A DNA stretch of 64,000 nt from RYN-230 sp963704995 (GCA_963704995.1 CAVPIM010000009.1:1488001-1552000), one strand, 5' to 3'; positions 40,867-50,337 are shown, numbered from the stretch's first letter. Made by a program: numbers and translations. Notes: generated by a model not told the origin, from the sequence alone.

Positions 40867-42103
40867 CTAGTTGTACGAGTCGACGGGCGGCAGGGTGTCG
40901 TTGAGCAGGTAGTCGCCCGCGTGCAGGAGCTTGAAGTCGAGCGGGTTGTGCAGCGACAGCGTGCGGGCGTTGCGCCAGTGCCGGTCGAAGCCGTACTTCT
41001 CCAGGACACTGCCCGCGCCGCACACCTTGAACAGGTACGACCCGTTGAACAGGGCGGCTTCGGCGGCCGCGTGCCGCGCCTGGCCGGTGACCAGGGACGC
41101 CTCACCGCGGATGCGGGCGTCACCGAGATGCGCGACGGCCTCGTCGCACAGGTCGGCGGCCCGCAGCGACAGCAGTTCGGCGGCGTCCACGGCGGTCTTC
41201 ATCTCGCCGACCCGCAGCTGGGTGTAGAGGTCATCGACCGCGCGCTCGGCGCTGCTCTCGTACCAGACCCGCGCCTTCGTCCGGACGAACTCGACCGCGT
41301 CGTCGAGCGCGTTCCTGGCGATCCCCACGAACACGCCGGTGTGCACCGCCTGGTAGTTGAGCGAGGTGATGTCCCCGCCGCCGCCGCCCTCGGTGTCCGG
41401 GCTGCCGAGGATCAGCTCGTCGGGGATCCACACGTTGCGGAACTCGGTCGTGCCGCTGGCCGTGGTCCGCTGGCCGAACCCGGTCCAGTCGTCGTGGATG
41501 GTCACGCCTTCGGCGTCGGTCGGCGTGTAGAACACCCGGACCTCGTCCGTGCCCTCGATGCGGCACGGGCCGAACGTGAGGTCCCCGGCCAGGCTGCCGG
41601 TGCAGTAGAACTTGCTGGCCGTTCAGCCGCCAGCCCGCGCCGTCCCGGGTGATGGTGGTCTTGAAGTCGTTCACGCTCCTGGTGCCGACCTCGGAGTACG
41701 CGTTGGTGATCCACAGCTCGCCGCTCGCGAACCGGGGCAGCCACCTGGCCTGCACGTCCGGGGAGGCGAACTCCTGCAGCAGCCGGATGCCGCCGGTGTG
41801 CAGCTGGTACATCTGGCCGATGTTGGAGTCGCCCGCCGAGATGGCGATCACGACCCGCATCAGCTCCGCGAACGTGCCGCCGTAGCCCCCGTATTCGCGG
41901 GGGACCATGAGGCCGAGCAGGCCGGAGGCGCGGAACGCCGCGCACTGCTCGTACGGGAACGCGCGGTCGTGGTCACGCTCGGCGGCGCCGGCGCGGAACT
42001 CGTCGCGCAGTCCTTCCGCGACCCGGACGGGGTCGTCCAGCTCGATGCCGGGGAGCGGAGGCTGCCGGGGCATTGGTGTGCCAGTGGTCTCGGTGGTCGT
42101 CAC
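40867..42103 (-). pseudogene. acyl-CoA-dehydrogenase-like (SfnB-type) flavoprotein, one frameshift
   Basis: The N-terminal part begins at GTG 42103 (VTTTETTGTPMPRQPPLPG) and has the acyl-CoA dehydrogenase helices (FRASGLLGLMVPREYGGYGGTFAELMRVVIAISAGDSNIGQMYQLH). Near 41,615-41,621, after WRLNG, one extra base puts the rest in another frame (SKFYCTGSLAGDL, then VFYTPTDAEGVTIHDDWTGFGQRTT). The C-terminal domain then runs to 40867 with RHWRNARTLSLHNPLDFKL. The family includes SfnB-like monooxygenases of sulfur acquisition that use reduced FMN. Fifth gene of the operon. Either a sequencing error or inactivation. Confidence 0.75.
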
Positions 42104-42197
42104 GGCAGGATCCTTTCCGATAACACAGGGTGAGAAGGTGAGGTCATAGCGGGGCGCACGGGCACCCGGAGCCGGCGTTCGAGGAGCTGGGGCTCGA

Positions 42198-42731
42198 TCA
42201 GCTTCCGAGGGACGCGTAGCGGCCGCGCCAGAACACCAGCGGGGCCGCGTCGTCCCCGCTCGTCTCCACCTCGCGGACCCGGCCCACGATGATTTCGTGG
42301 TCGCCCGCCCTCGAGGCGGTGCTCCACCGTGCATTCGAGGCTGGCGATCACGTCCTCCAGCCGCGGGCTGCCGGTCCGGCCCCGGCGGTGCCGGACCTCG
42401 TCCCAGGCCGCGGCCAGGCCGCGGCGGGCGAAGTTGGCCGACAGGTGCTGCTGCCGGGCGCCGAGGACGTTGACCGCGAACGCGCCGTGCCCGAGCACCG
42501 CCTCCAGCGTCTGGCTGGAGCGGTCGAAGCAGACCAGGATCAGCGGCGGGTCCAGGGACAGCGAGCTCACCGCGTTGGCCGTGGTGCCGACCGGCTGGCC
42601 GTCGATCCCGACCGAGGTGACGACGGTGACGCCGGTGGCGAAGTGGCCGATCGCGTGGCGGAAGTCCGCGGCGCTCAGTTCCTCGGACCACGGGCGTCGC
42701 CGTGGGCCACCCGGGGGTCAGTGGTCGTCAT
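42198..42731 (-). pseudogene. NAD(P)H:FMN reductase (flavin reductase-like), two frameshifts
   Basis: The pieces assemble into a flavin-reductase domain: SEELSAADFRHAIGHFATG, TTANAVSSLSLDPPLILVCFDRSSQTL, FAVNVLGARQQHLSANFA, then DHEIIVGRVREVETSGDDAAPLVFWRGRYASLGS to the stop. Shifts occur near 42,692 (after GDA) and near 42,303 (after LEGG, one extra C). The complete protein would be about 177 residues. It should supply FMNH2 to the SsuD, SfnG and acyl-CoA-dehydrogenase-like monooxygenases of the same operon. It overlaps the upstream gene by 14 bp. Function is lost if the shifts are real. Confidence 0.72.
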
Positions 42732-43958
42732 CAGAGCTGCCCGTGGTTCGGCGGCAGGACGTCGATTGAGCCAGGAAGTTGCCGACATGGTGATACTTCC
42801 AATCGACGGGATCATGGCTGGCGTGCGTGCGGGCGTTGCGCCAGTGCCGGGACAGGTCGTGCCGCTCGTCGGCCGCGCTGGCCCCGGCCAGCGCGAACAG
42901 GTCGCTGGCCACCTCGGCCGCGACGTCGCTGGCGAAGGCCTTGGCCTGCGCGACCGCGATCGAGCCGCGGGCCGCCTCCTCGGCGTCGCGGGGGACCGGC
43001 TCACCTCCTCCAGCGTGGCGGCCGCGGACGGCGAGCAGCGCCTCGGCCGCGCGCACCTGGGTGGCGAGCCGGCCGAAGCGGTGGATCGTGTGCGGGTCGG
43101 CCGCGGCGACCTCGGCCCAGCCGGCCTGGGTGGCCTCGAAGAACGGCCGGGCCCGGGTCCGGACGAACTCGCCGGCGTCGCGCAGCGCGCCGCCCGCGAT
43201 CCCGACCTGGATCGCGGCGTGCACCAGCTGGGCCCGCGCGCCGAGCTGCTGCGGCACCTCGAACGCGCCGCCGTACGGGATGACCAGGGCCGGGGTCCAC
43301 CGGCACCTGGTCGAAGACCGCGGAGCCGCTGACCGTGGCGCGCTGGCCCATCACGTTCCAGTCCTCGCCGAGCCTGCACGCCCGGGGCGTCCCGCTCGAC
43401 GAAGGCCAGGACCAGGCGGCCGTCGTCGTCCAGCGCGCTGACCCCGATCCAGCGGGCCGAGATCGCGCCGGTGCAGTAGTACTTCCGGCCCTCCAGGCGC
43501 AGGCCCGTGCGGGCCCGTTCCCGCAGCCGGGTCTTCAGGTCCTGGGCGTGCTGGCCGCCCCGCTCGGCCAGGCCGTTGCCCAGCCGCGCGCCCGCCAGCA
43601 CGTCCGCGAACAGCCGCTCCTGCTGCGCCGGCGGTCCCGTGGGTCGGCGAGCACGTCCACGAACAGGAAGTGCACCTGCGGGACCTGGGCGATGGCCGGG
43701 TCCACGGCCGCGATGGTCCGGATCACCTCGGCCAGCACCACCGGGGACAGGTCCGGGCCGAAGTGGGCGGCCGGGACCGTGATGCCCGAGCAGCCCGCTG
43801 GCGTCCAGGGCGGCCAGCTCGGCGTAGGGCACCGCGCCCGCCCGGTCGCGCTCGATCACGCCGCTGGCGATCGACTCGGCGTAGGCCCGGGCGGCCGCGA
43901 GCGCTTCCGTTGCGGAGAAGAGGACCTCAGCCTGCGCGGCGGGAGAGGTGACGCTCAT
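42718..43958 (-). pseudogene. acyl-CoA-dehydrogenase-like (SfnB-type) flavoprotein, at least four frameshifts
   Basis: Fragments in different frames join into one acyl-CoA-dehydrogenase fold: SVTSPAAQAEVLFSATEALAAA at the N-terminus, ITVPAAHFGPDLSPVVLAEV, FLFVDVLAD, AQQERLFADVLAGARLGNGLAERG, KYYCTGAISARWIGVSALDD, WNVMGQRATVSGSAVFDQV and a C-terminus ending RHWRNARTHASHDPVDWKYHH. Shifts fall near 43,787, 43,650, 43,372 and 43,295, with a probable compensating pair at about 43,005-43,025. It is a paralogue of the gene at 40867-42103. The ending motif is shared with FMN-dependent desulfurisation enzymes such as DszC and SfnB. Confidence 0.72.
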
Positions 43959-45133
43959 CGCGCGCCCGCGAGGACAGGGCCCGGCCGACCGTCAGGCCCG
44001 CGGCCGGGTCGGGCACCGCGGCCGGGTCCAGGCCGGCCTCCACCTCGAGCGCGCGGACGATCGGGCAGCACGTCCCGGCCGAACCGCTCGATCTCCTCGT
44101 GGTAGTGCAGGAAGCCGGTCAGGATGAGGTCCACGCCGAGCTTGCGGTACTCGATGATCCGGGCCGCCACCTGCTCGGGGGTGCCGATCAGCTGGGTGCG
44201 GAACCCGTCGTTGTACTGCACCAGGTCCTCGAACGAGGAGTCGGCCCACATGCCCTTCTTGTCGGCGGTGGACGCGCCGGCCTGCTGGACCGCGGCCCCG
44301 AAGCCCTCGACGGCCTCCACGTGCGCCTTGGCGATGATCTCGCGCAGCGTGTCCCGGGCCTCGGCCTCGGTGTCGCGGACGATGACGAACCCGTTGAGGC
44401 CGAACTTCGGCCCGTCGGTGCGCCCGGCCGCGTCCGCGATCTGCCGCAGGTCGGCGAGCTGCTCCCGGACCCCGTCGAAGTCCTTGCCGTTGGAGAAGTA
44501 CCAGTCGGACAGCTGGCCGCCGTTGCGCCGGGCGGCGGAGGAGTTGCCGCCCTGGAAGATCTCCGGGTGCGGCCGGCCCGGCCAGGCAGCGGCTTGGGCT
44601 TGAGGCTGAAGTCGCGGATCCGGTAGAAGTCGCCGGCCAGGTTGGCCTCGTCCTGGGTCCAGATCCGCTTGAGCGCGAGGATGAACTCGGCGGTGCGCCG
44701 GTACCGCTCGTCGTGCTCCAGCCACGGCTCGCCGAGCTGGCGGAACTCGTCCTTGAACCAGCCGGACACCACGTTCACCGCGACCCGGCCGCCGGACAGG
44801 TGGTCCGCGGTGGCCACCCACTTGGCCAGCACCCCGGGGTGCCACAGGCCGGGGTGGACCGCGGCGATGAGCTTGAGCCGCTCGGTGGCCAGCAGCAGCG
44901 CGAGGCTGAAGCTGGTCGAACTCGTGCTGGTACTCGGCGCCGTAGCTGGCCGTGTACCGGACCTGGCTCAGCGCGTAGTCGAAGCCGGCCCGCTCGGCCA
45001 GCCGGGCGAGCGTGCGGTTGTAGTCGAACGACCAGTCGGTGCGCTGCTCGATGGTGCTGGTCACCAGGCCGCCGCTGACGTTGGGCACCCAGTAGGCGAA
45101 GCGGAGCGGCTCGGTGGTCGGATCGGTGGTCAC
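43927..45133 (-). pseudogene. sfnG: dimethyl sulfone monooxygenase SfnG, three frameshifts
   Basis: The protein follows known SfnG closely: LRFAYWVPNVSGGLVTSTIEQRTDW, YNRTLARLAERAGFDYALSQVRYTASYGAEYQHE, VNVVSGWFKDEFRQLGEPWLEHDERYRRTAEFI, KPKPLPG, PHPEIFQGGNSSAARRNGGQLSDWYF and SSFEDLVQYNDGFRTQLIGTPEQ. Shifts lie near 44,915, 44,575 and 44,060. The true C-terminus (IVRALEVEAGLDPAAVPDP) reaches a stop at 43927, overlapping the next gene. The GTG start 45133 has GGAGG 7 nt upstream. SfnG oxidises dimethyl sulfone to methanesulfinate with FMNH2, releasing usable sulfur. Confidence 0.82.
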
Positions 45134-45149
45134 GGGAGAGCCTCCAGGG

Positions 45150-46282
45150 TTAGTCGTCTGAGTCGGGGGACGCCATCAGGCCGCGGCGCCGCAGTACGGG
45201 GATCAGGCCCTCGCCGACCTGGTAGGCCTCTTCCAGGTGCGGGTAGCCGGACAGGATGAACTCGTCGATGCCGAGCGCGTAGTACTCGGCGATCCGCTCC
45301 GCCACCTCGTCGTGGCTGCCGACCAGCGCGGTGCCCGCGCCGCCGCGGACCAGGCCCACGCCGGCCCACAGGTTCGGCGACACCTCCAGGGCGTCGGTGC
45401 GCCCGCCGTGCAGCGCGGCCATCCGGCGCTGGCCCTCGGACTGCGAGGCCCGCTGGATGGCCTGCGCCCGCTCGATCGCGGCCGGGTCCAGGCCGTCCAG
45501 CAGCCGCTGGGCCTGGGCCCACGCCTCGGCCGCGGTGTCCCGGGTGATCACGTGCAGGCGGATCCCGAAGCGCAGCTCCCGGCCGGCGGCCTTGGCGCGC
45601 GTCCGCACCGCGTCCAGTTTTTCCGCAACGGCTGGTGGTGGCTCGCCCCAGGTCAGGTACACGTCGGCGTACCTGGCCGCGACGTCCAGCGCCGGGGCGG
45701 ACGACCCGCCCAGGTAGATCTCGGGCCAGATCCGGGCCGGGATGATCTGCCCGCGGCGCACGTCGTAGTGCCGGCCGGTGAACGTCACCGGGTCGCCGCG
45801 CCACAGTTCGCGGACGATGTGCAGGAACTCACCGGCCCGCTCGTACCGGGCTTCCTTGCCCAGGTGGTCGCCGAACCGCTGCTGCTCCACGTCGTCGCCG
45901 CCGGTGACCACGTTGAGCAGCAGGCGGCCGCCGGAGATGCGCTGGTAGGTCGCGGCCATGTGGGCGGCCAGCGTGGGTGACATCAGCCCGGGACGGAACG
46001 CGACCAGGAACTTGAACCGGTCGGTGACCTGGGTCAGCCCGGCGGTCATGATCCACGCGTCCTCGCACCAGGAACTGGTCGGGGTCAGCGCGCCGGTGAA
46101 GCCGAGCTGCTCCGCGGACCGGGCGATCTGGCCGATGTAGCCGATGTCCGGCGGCCGCTCGGTGCCGCCCCCGTGCTGTCCGCGGCGGCCCGGCTCCCGG
46201 CCGCGCCGACCGCGTTGCCGAGGCTCAGGTCGGTGCGCGAGTCACCGTTGGTGGGCAGGAACCAGTGCAGGATTACTCCCAT
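45150..46282 (-). pseudogene. ssuD: alkanesulfonate monooxygenase SsuD, one frameshift
   Basis: The start MGVILHWFLPTNGDSRTDL at ATG 46282 matches the luciferase-like SsuD family. Near 46,165-46,172 a G appears to be missing from a G-run, after which the correct reading is RPPDIGYIGQIARSAEQLG then PTSSWCEDAWIMTAGLTQVTDRFKFLVAFRPG. The rest is intact: VDVYLTWGEPP-type motif (DVYLTWGEPPPAVAEKLD), ISPNLWAGVGLVRGGAGTALVG-like (VSPNLWAG) and LSGYPHLEEAYQVGE. SsuD uses FMNH2 and oxygen to release sulfite from alkanesulfonates. It is the first gene of the operon, divergent from a LysR regulator. The restored length of about 377 residues is normal. Confidence 0.85.
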
Positions 46283-46328
46283 GTCGCGGTGTCCACCTCT
46301 CCATGCCTCCACGCTTTTCCTTGTTTCT

Positions 46329-46359
46329 CGATCAACTTTATAGGAAGTGGGCTTGATCG
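46329..46359. promoter_or_regulatory. inverted repeat in the LysR/SsuD intergenic region
   Basis: CGATCAA (46329-46335) and TTGATCG (46353-46359) form perfect 7-bp arms with a 17-bp spacer, about 50 bp upstream of the ssuD start. It could bind the divergent LysR protein. Confidence 0.4.
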
Positions 46360-46463
46360 GGTAGGGGCGGTGCGTCCTGCCGGGCCATCACCCGCGGAAC
46401 CAGCTTCAGCATGCGGCCGGCCCGGAAGCCGCGTCCAATACCGATCAGCGGGGGCGTGGTAAG

Positions 46464-46479
46464 GTTTTCCTATTAAAAC
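46464..46479. promoter_or_regulatory. AT-rich LysR-type box near the LysR start
   Basis: GTTTT (46464-46468) and AAAAC (46475-46479) flank a 6-bp core about 45 bp before the LysR start. The dyad with an AT-rich centre fits a LysR recognition or autoregulatory site. Confidence 0.4.
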
Positions 46480-46523
46480 GATCGCTATCCTGGCGTTAAC
46501 AGCCGCCGGGTGAGAGGGGTCGG

Positions 46524-47531
46524 GTGCGGATCGAGCAGCTTGAGTACGTGGCCACGGTCGCCCGGCTGGGCTCGTTCCGCCGGGCCGCCGACGAACTGCA
46601 CATCTCCCAGCCCGCGCTGAGCGGCTCGGTCCGGAGCCTGGAACGCGAACTAGGCGTCGACCTGCTCGACCGCGGCCGGCACGGGGCCCGGATGAGCGAC
46701 TCCGGCCGTGAGCTGTTCCCGTACATCCTGACCCTGCTCGACTCGTTCGACCGGCTCCGGCACGCGGCCGGCGAGCAGCACCGCAGCGTGCGGCTGGTCC
46801 GCCTGGGCACGGTCAGCGCGGCCACCGCCCCGCTGCTCGCCCCGACCATCCAGCAGTTCCGGCAGAGCCACCCGCTGACCCAGGTCGAGGTGATCGGCGC
46901 GCAGCAGGCCGAGATCCACCGCGGCGTGCTGGAGGGCAGCTTCGACCTGGGCCTGGTGAACTACCTCGACGGCGACGACATGCCCCCCGAGCTGGAGACC
47001 ACCCCGCTGCTGCGCGGCCGCCCCGTCGTCGTGCTGCGGGCGGACAGCCCGCTGGCCCGCCGCGCGGCGGTGCGCACCGCCGACCTGCTCGCCGAGCCGC
47101 TGATCGTGATGCGATCTGGTTATGTGATGCACCGCTACCTGCACCGGCTGCTGCAGGGCCAGCCGCCCGCGTTCTCCTACTCCACCGACGGCGCCGAGAT
47201 GGGCAAGCTGATGGTGGCCGAGGGGCTGGGCCTCACCGTGCTCCCGGACTTCAGCGTGATCGGCGACCCGCTCGAACAGCACGGGGTGATCACCTGGCGG
47301 CCGCTGGCCGACGATGAGACCGGGGTGGAACTGGTCATCCAGCGGGCCCGGTCCGGCTCTCCCCCGCTGGCCGCCCGGGATCTGCACGCCATCTTCGTCG
47401 CGCGGGCCCGGGCTTACACGGCCGCGCACCCGGCCAGCTCCCCAGCCGGGAACGGCGCCCTGGCTAGCGCCCCGGACGGGGCGGGCCCAGGAACCCGAGG
47501 ACGCCGGGGGAAGACCCGCGTTCGCTCATGA
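46524..47531 (+). CDS. LysR-family regulator of the organosulfur operon
   Basis: The N-terminal HTH MRIEQLEYVATVARLGSFRRAADELHISQPALSGSVRSLERELGVDLLDRG is typical LysR. The co-inducer domain follows (about residues 90-300: VRLVRLGTVSAATAPLLAPTIQQF, FDLGLVNYLDGD, AEMGKLMVAEGLGLTVLPDF). The GTG start at 46524 follows GAGAGGGG. It is divergent from ssuD, the usual arrangement for a local activator responding to sulfur supply. The 3' end overlaps the convergent PfkB-kinase gene by 68 bp. A Ser/Pro/Arg-rich tail of about 35 residues lies in that overlap. Confidence 0.87.
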   Translation: MRIEQLEYVATVARLGSFRRAADELHISQPALSGSVRSLERELGVDLLDRGRHGARMSDSGRELFPYILTLLDSFDRLRHAAGEQHRSVRLVRLGTVSAATAPLLAPTIQQFRQSHPLTQVEVIGAQQAEIHRGVLEGSFDLGLVNYLDGDDMPPELETTPLLRGRPVVVLRADSPLARRAAVRTADLLAEPLIVMRSGYVMHRYLHRLLQGQPPAFSYSTDGAEMGKLMVAEGLGLTVLPDFSVIGDPLEQHGVITWRPLADDETGVELVIQRARSGSPPLAARDLHAIFVARARAYTAAHPASSPAGNGALASAPDGAGPGTRGRRGKTRVRS

Positions 47532-48345
47532 TCTCCGCCCGGCCGCCGATCGTGGCCGCGCCCTGGCCGCTGACGCACAGCGACGCGGCCGCCGTGGCCA
47601 GCCCGACCGCTTCCGGCACCGGCCGGCCCCGGAACATCTCGGTGGTCAGCGTGGCGGCGAAGCAGTCACCCGCGCCCGTCGGGTCGACCAGCGTGCTCAC
47701 CGGGTCGGCGGTGTACTCCGCGGAACCTTCCCGGGTCAGGACCTCGCAGCCGCGCCGTCCGCGGGTCACCACGGCCAGGCCGCCGTGCTGCGGCACCGCG
47801 GCCAGGAGCTCACTCACGTAGGGCGCCTCGGTCTCGGACACCACCACCACATCCAGCACCGACGAGACCGCCTCGGTGAAGCCGCGCGGCACCAGCCCGA
47901 CCCGCGCGCCGATGCCGTCCCAGCGCCTGACCAGGCCCTGCGGGGTCAGCAGGACGAAACGCGACCCGCATTCCGCGGCTAGTCTTTCCAGCGTTATCTC
48001 CTGGGCCACGGGCGCGATATGGAGAATGTCACTATCCGGCAGGTGCCCCAGGTCCTGGATTTCGCCGGCCCAGCCTTCCAGCCATTGTTCGCGTGCATCA
48101 CCGGACGACACGTTCCGGAACAACGTGGTCAACTCAGCGGGCTGCAGGTGCATCCCGACTTCACCGGCGTACGGCTGCCAGTACGGTCCGAGCTGGGCCG
48201 GATTCGCGCGCCCCACGATCTCGGCGCTAAGCCCTAGCCGGGCCGCCTGCAATGCGGAGTAGACTACCGATCCGCCTAGCACGAAGGAACCCCCCGCCTG
48301 GACGTCCAGGGTTGGGTTACCCAAAGCAAGGTAGTCTAGGCGCAC
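47464..48345 (-). CDS. PfkB-family carbohydrate/nucleoside kinase
   Basis: The ribokinase-like fold shows LDYLALGNPTLDVQAGGSFVLGGSVVYSALQAARLGLSAEIVG at the start and the PfkB signature with the catalytic Asp in DPTGAGDCFAATLTTEMFRGRPV. The GTG at 48345 is chosen because the conserved fold begins two residues later; longer starts would run across the divergent promoter. At about 293 residues it is a normal size. The substrate, perhaps a sugar, nucleoside or inositol, cannot be told. It is divergent from a BadF-type kinase with only 34 bp between the starts, which suggests joint control. Confidence 0.82.
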   Translation of the reverse strand: MRLDYLALGNPTLDVQAGGSFVLGGSVVYSALQAARLGLSAEIVGRANPAQLGPYWQPYAGEVGMHLQPAELTTLFRNVSSGDAREQWLEGWAGEIQDLGHLPDSDILHIAPVAQEITLERLAAECGSRFVLLTPQGLVRRWDGIGARVGLVPRGFTEAVSSVLDVVVVSETEAPYVSELLAAVPQHGGLAVVTRGRRGCEVLTREGSAEYTADPVSTLVDPTGAGDCFAATLTTEMFRGRPVPEAVGLATAAASLCVSGQGAATIGGRAEIMSERGSSPGVLGFLGPPRPGR

Positions 48346-48379
48346 TGTGATCCGCTCGTAGATTGGCCGATGGGACTCG

Positions 48380-49459
48380 ATGCATAGTACATCAGTAGAT
48401 AGCGGGCAACAACGTAAAGACAGCCTCGTCACGCTGCCTGCGGAATTGCTGCCCACGGCCACCGGAAGTAACCGCGGCGCGGCGGTGAACGGCCTCCTGA
48501 TCGGCGTGGATGGCGGCGCCACGAAGACGATAGCCGCAGCATTTGACCTGGATACCGGGACGGTGGCCGCGGCAGAAACCGGGCCGAGCAATCCTGAGGC
48601 GGTAGGTTACGAGGCGGCGGCGGCTTCCATTAATGAGGCAATTAGCGCGGCCCTCGGGGGCGCCAAACCGGTAGCCGCGGCAGTAGTGGCGGTCGCCGGA
48701 ATAGACACCGCGGCCGAACGGAAACGCCTGCTGTCCGGGGTGACCGGACTCAGCGCGCCGGTAATACTGGCCGTCAATGACGTCGTGGCAGCGTGGGCGG
48801 CAGGCTCGCTCGCGTCGCCCGGAATCGCTGCTATCTCAGGCACCGGAAGTAATACATTCGGGGTTAATTCCCGGGGCGCGGCCTGGCGTTGCGGCGGATG
48901 GGGTCATATCGTCGGCGACGAGGGTTCCGGGTACATGATCGCCGTGAATGGGATCCGGGCCACCCTCGCCTACCGGGACGGCAGGAATGATTGGACGGCG
49001 CTCGTGCCGCGCCTGCTGGATTTCTACCACCTGGAGCAGATCGAGGATATCAAGCCGATTATCTACCGGGATTTCGACAAGGCCCGCATCTCGGCCTTTG
49101 CCGCGGAGGTGGCCGAGGCCGCGGATGAGGGCGACGACCTGGCCACCGGGATCTTCCGGCAGGCCGCGGCGGGCCTGGCCAGCCAGATCAGCGCCGTCTA
49201 CGCCGCCCTGGACTTCGGCGGCCCGGCGGAGGTGACCCTGATCGGGAGTAATTTCCGGGCCGGCGAGGTCTTCCTCGGCCCCCTGCGGGAGCACCTGCGG
49301 CACGTGACCGGCGGCCGGGACTTCGCGGCGCCCAAACTGCCTGCCGTGGGCGGCTCGCTCTGGCTGGCGGCCCGGGCGGCCGGGGCGGAGCAGCGGATGG
49401 ACGCCGGCCTCCTCGCCGCGGCCCTGCGTGACGCGGACGCGCAGAGCTTCCTGAGATAG
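48380..49459 (+). CDS. BadF/BadG/BcrA/BcrD-type ATPase, N-acetylglucosamine-kinase-like
   Basis: The actin-like ATPase fold has phosphate-1 motif LLIGVDGGATKTIAAAFDLDTG, the adenosine region ISGTGSNTFGVNSRG and WGHIVGDEGSGYMIAV, as in human GlcNAc kinase-type proteins. The conserved fold starts near residue 38, so GTG 48488 is a possible true start; the ATG at 48380 has only a weak GGGA upstream. The 5' portion is less GC-rich than the rest and may be promoter. It is divergent from the PfkB kinase. It probably phosphorylates an amino sugar or other hexose. The precise substrate is unknown. Confidence 0.8.
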   Translation: MHSTSVDSGQQRKDSLVTLPAELLPTATGSNRGAAVNGLLIGVDGGATKTIAAAFDLDTGTVAAAETGPSNPEAVGYEAAAASINEAISAALGGAKPVAAAVVAVAGIDTAAERKRLLSGVTGLSAPVILAVNDVVAAWAAGSLASPGIAAISGTGSNTFGVNSRGAAWRCGGWGHIVGDEGSGYMIAVNGIRATLAYRDGRNDWTALVPRLLDFYHLEQIEDIKPIIYRDFDKARISAFAAEVAEAADEGDDLATGIFRQAAAGLASQISAVYAALDFGGPAEVTLIGSNFRAGEVFLGPLREHLRHVTGGRDFAAPKLPAVGGSLWLAARAAGAEQRMDAGLLAAALRDADAQSFLR

Positions 49460-49490
49460 CGTGGGGCCAGGCATCCCCTGGGAGGCATTG

Positions 49491-50306
49491 GTGGCAGGTC
49501 AGGCGGACTGGGTACCTCCGGGCGTGGACACCAGGCGGGCCAATGCCGCCCGCGTTTACGACTACCTGCTGGGCGGCAGCCACAATTTCCTGGCCGACCA
49601 GGATGTGGGCCGGGCCATCGCCGCGGTCGAGCCCAACGCCCGCGCCATCGGCCGGGCCAACCGCGCCTTCCTGGGCCGGGCCGTGCGCTTCACCTCCGGC
49701 GCGGGGATCACGCAGTTCCTCGACATCGGCTCGGGCATCCCGACCCAGGGCAACGTGCACGAGGTCGCCCAGCAGGCCAACCCGGGGGCCCGGGTCCTCT
49801 ACGCCGACATCGACCCGGTCGCGATCGCGCACAGCAAGGCGCTGCTGGAGGGGAACCCTGACGCCGCCATCGCCCCGGGCGATCTCCGCGAGCCGGAGAA
49901 GATCCTGGCCCGGCTGCCTGTCTCGGGCCTGATCGACTTAACCCGGCCCGTCGCGCTGCTGCTGGTGGCCGTGCTGCATTTCGTCACGGACGCCGAGGAT
50001 CCCTGGCAGGTCGTGGCCACGCTGCGGGACGCGCTCGCGCCCGGCAGCTACCTGGTGCTCTGCCACGGCACCGACGAGGGCAAGCCGGCCGTGGCCCAGG
50101 CCGCCGAGCAGGTCTACAACCGCGGCGTCTCCGCCCGCCTGCAGATGCGGTCCCGCGCGGAGATCCTGCGCTTCTTCGAGGGCTTCGAGCTGGTGGACCC
50201 GGGCGTGGTGCCGATCCCGCGGTGGCGGCCCGGCCCGGGTGACGAGCCACCCGGGGACCCAGGCACGTTCTGGGGCGGCCTCGTCGGGGTGGCCCGCAAG
50301 CCCTGA
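49491..50306 (+). CDS. SAM-dependent methyltransferase, DUF574 type, second copy
   Basis: The family motifs are TRRANAARVYDYLLGGSHNFLADQDVG, ITQFLDIGSGIPTQGNVHEVAQQ, LYADIDPVAIAHSKALLEG, PVALLLVAVLHFVTD and SRAEILRFFEGFELVDPGVVPIPRWRP. GTG 49491 is chosen because GGGAGG lies 6 nt upstream; a GTG at 49461 would add ten residues. It is related to, but clearly divergent from, the copy at 20312-21169. No pathway context is visible. Confidence 0.85.
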   Translation: MAGQADWVPPGVDTRRANAARVYDYLLGGSHNFLADQDVGRAIAAVEPNARAIGRANRAFLGRAVRFTSGAGITQFLDIGSGIPTQGNVHEVAQQANPGARVLYADIDPVAIAHSKALLEGNPDAAIAPGDLREPEKILARLPVSGLIDLTRPVALLLVAVLHFVTDAEDPWQVVATLRDALAPGSYLVLCHGTDEGKPAVAQAAEQVYNRGVSARLQMRSRAEILRFFEGFELVDPGVVPIPRWRPGPGDEPPGDPGTFWGGLVGVARKP

Positions 50307-50337
50307 GCCGCCGACAGTCCGAGACTCACCTGGGAAA

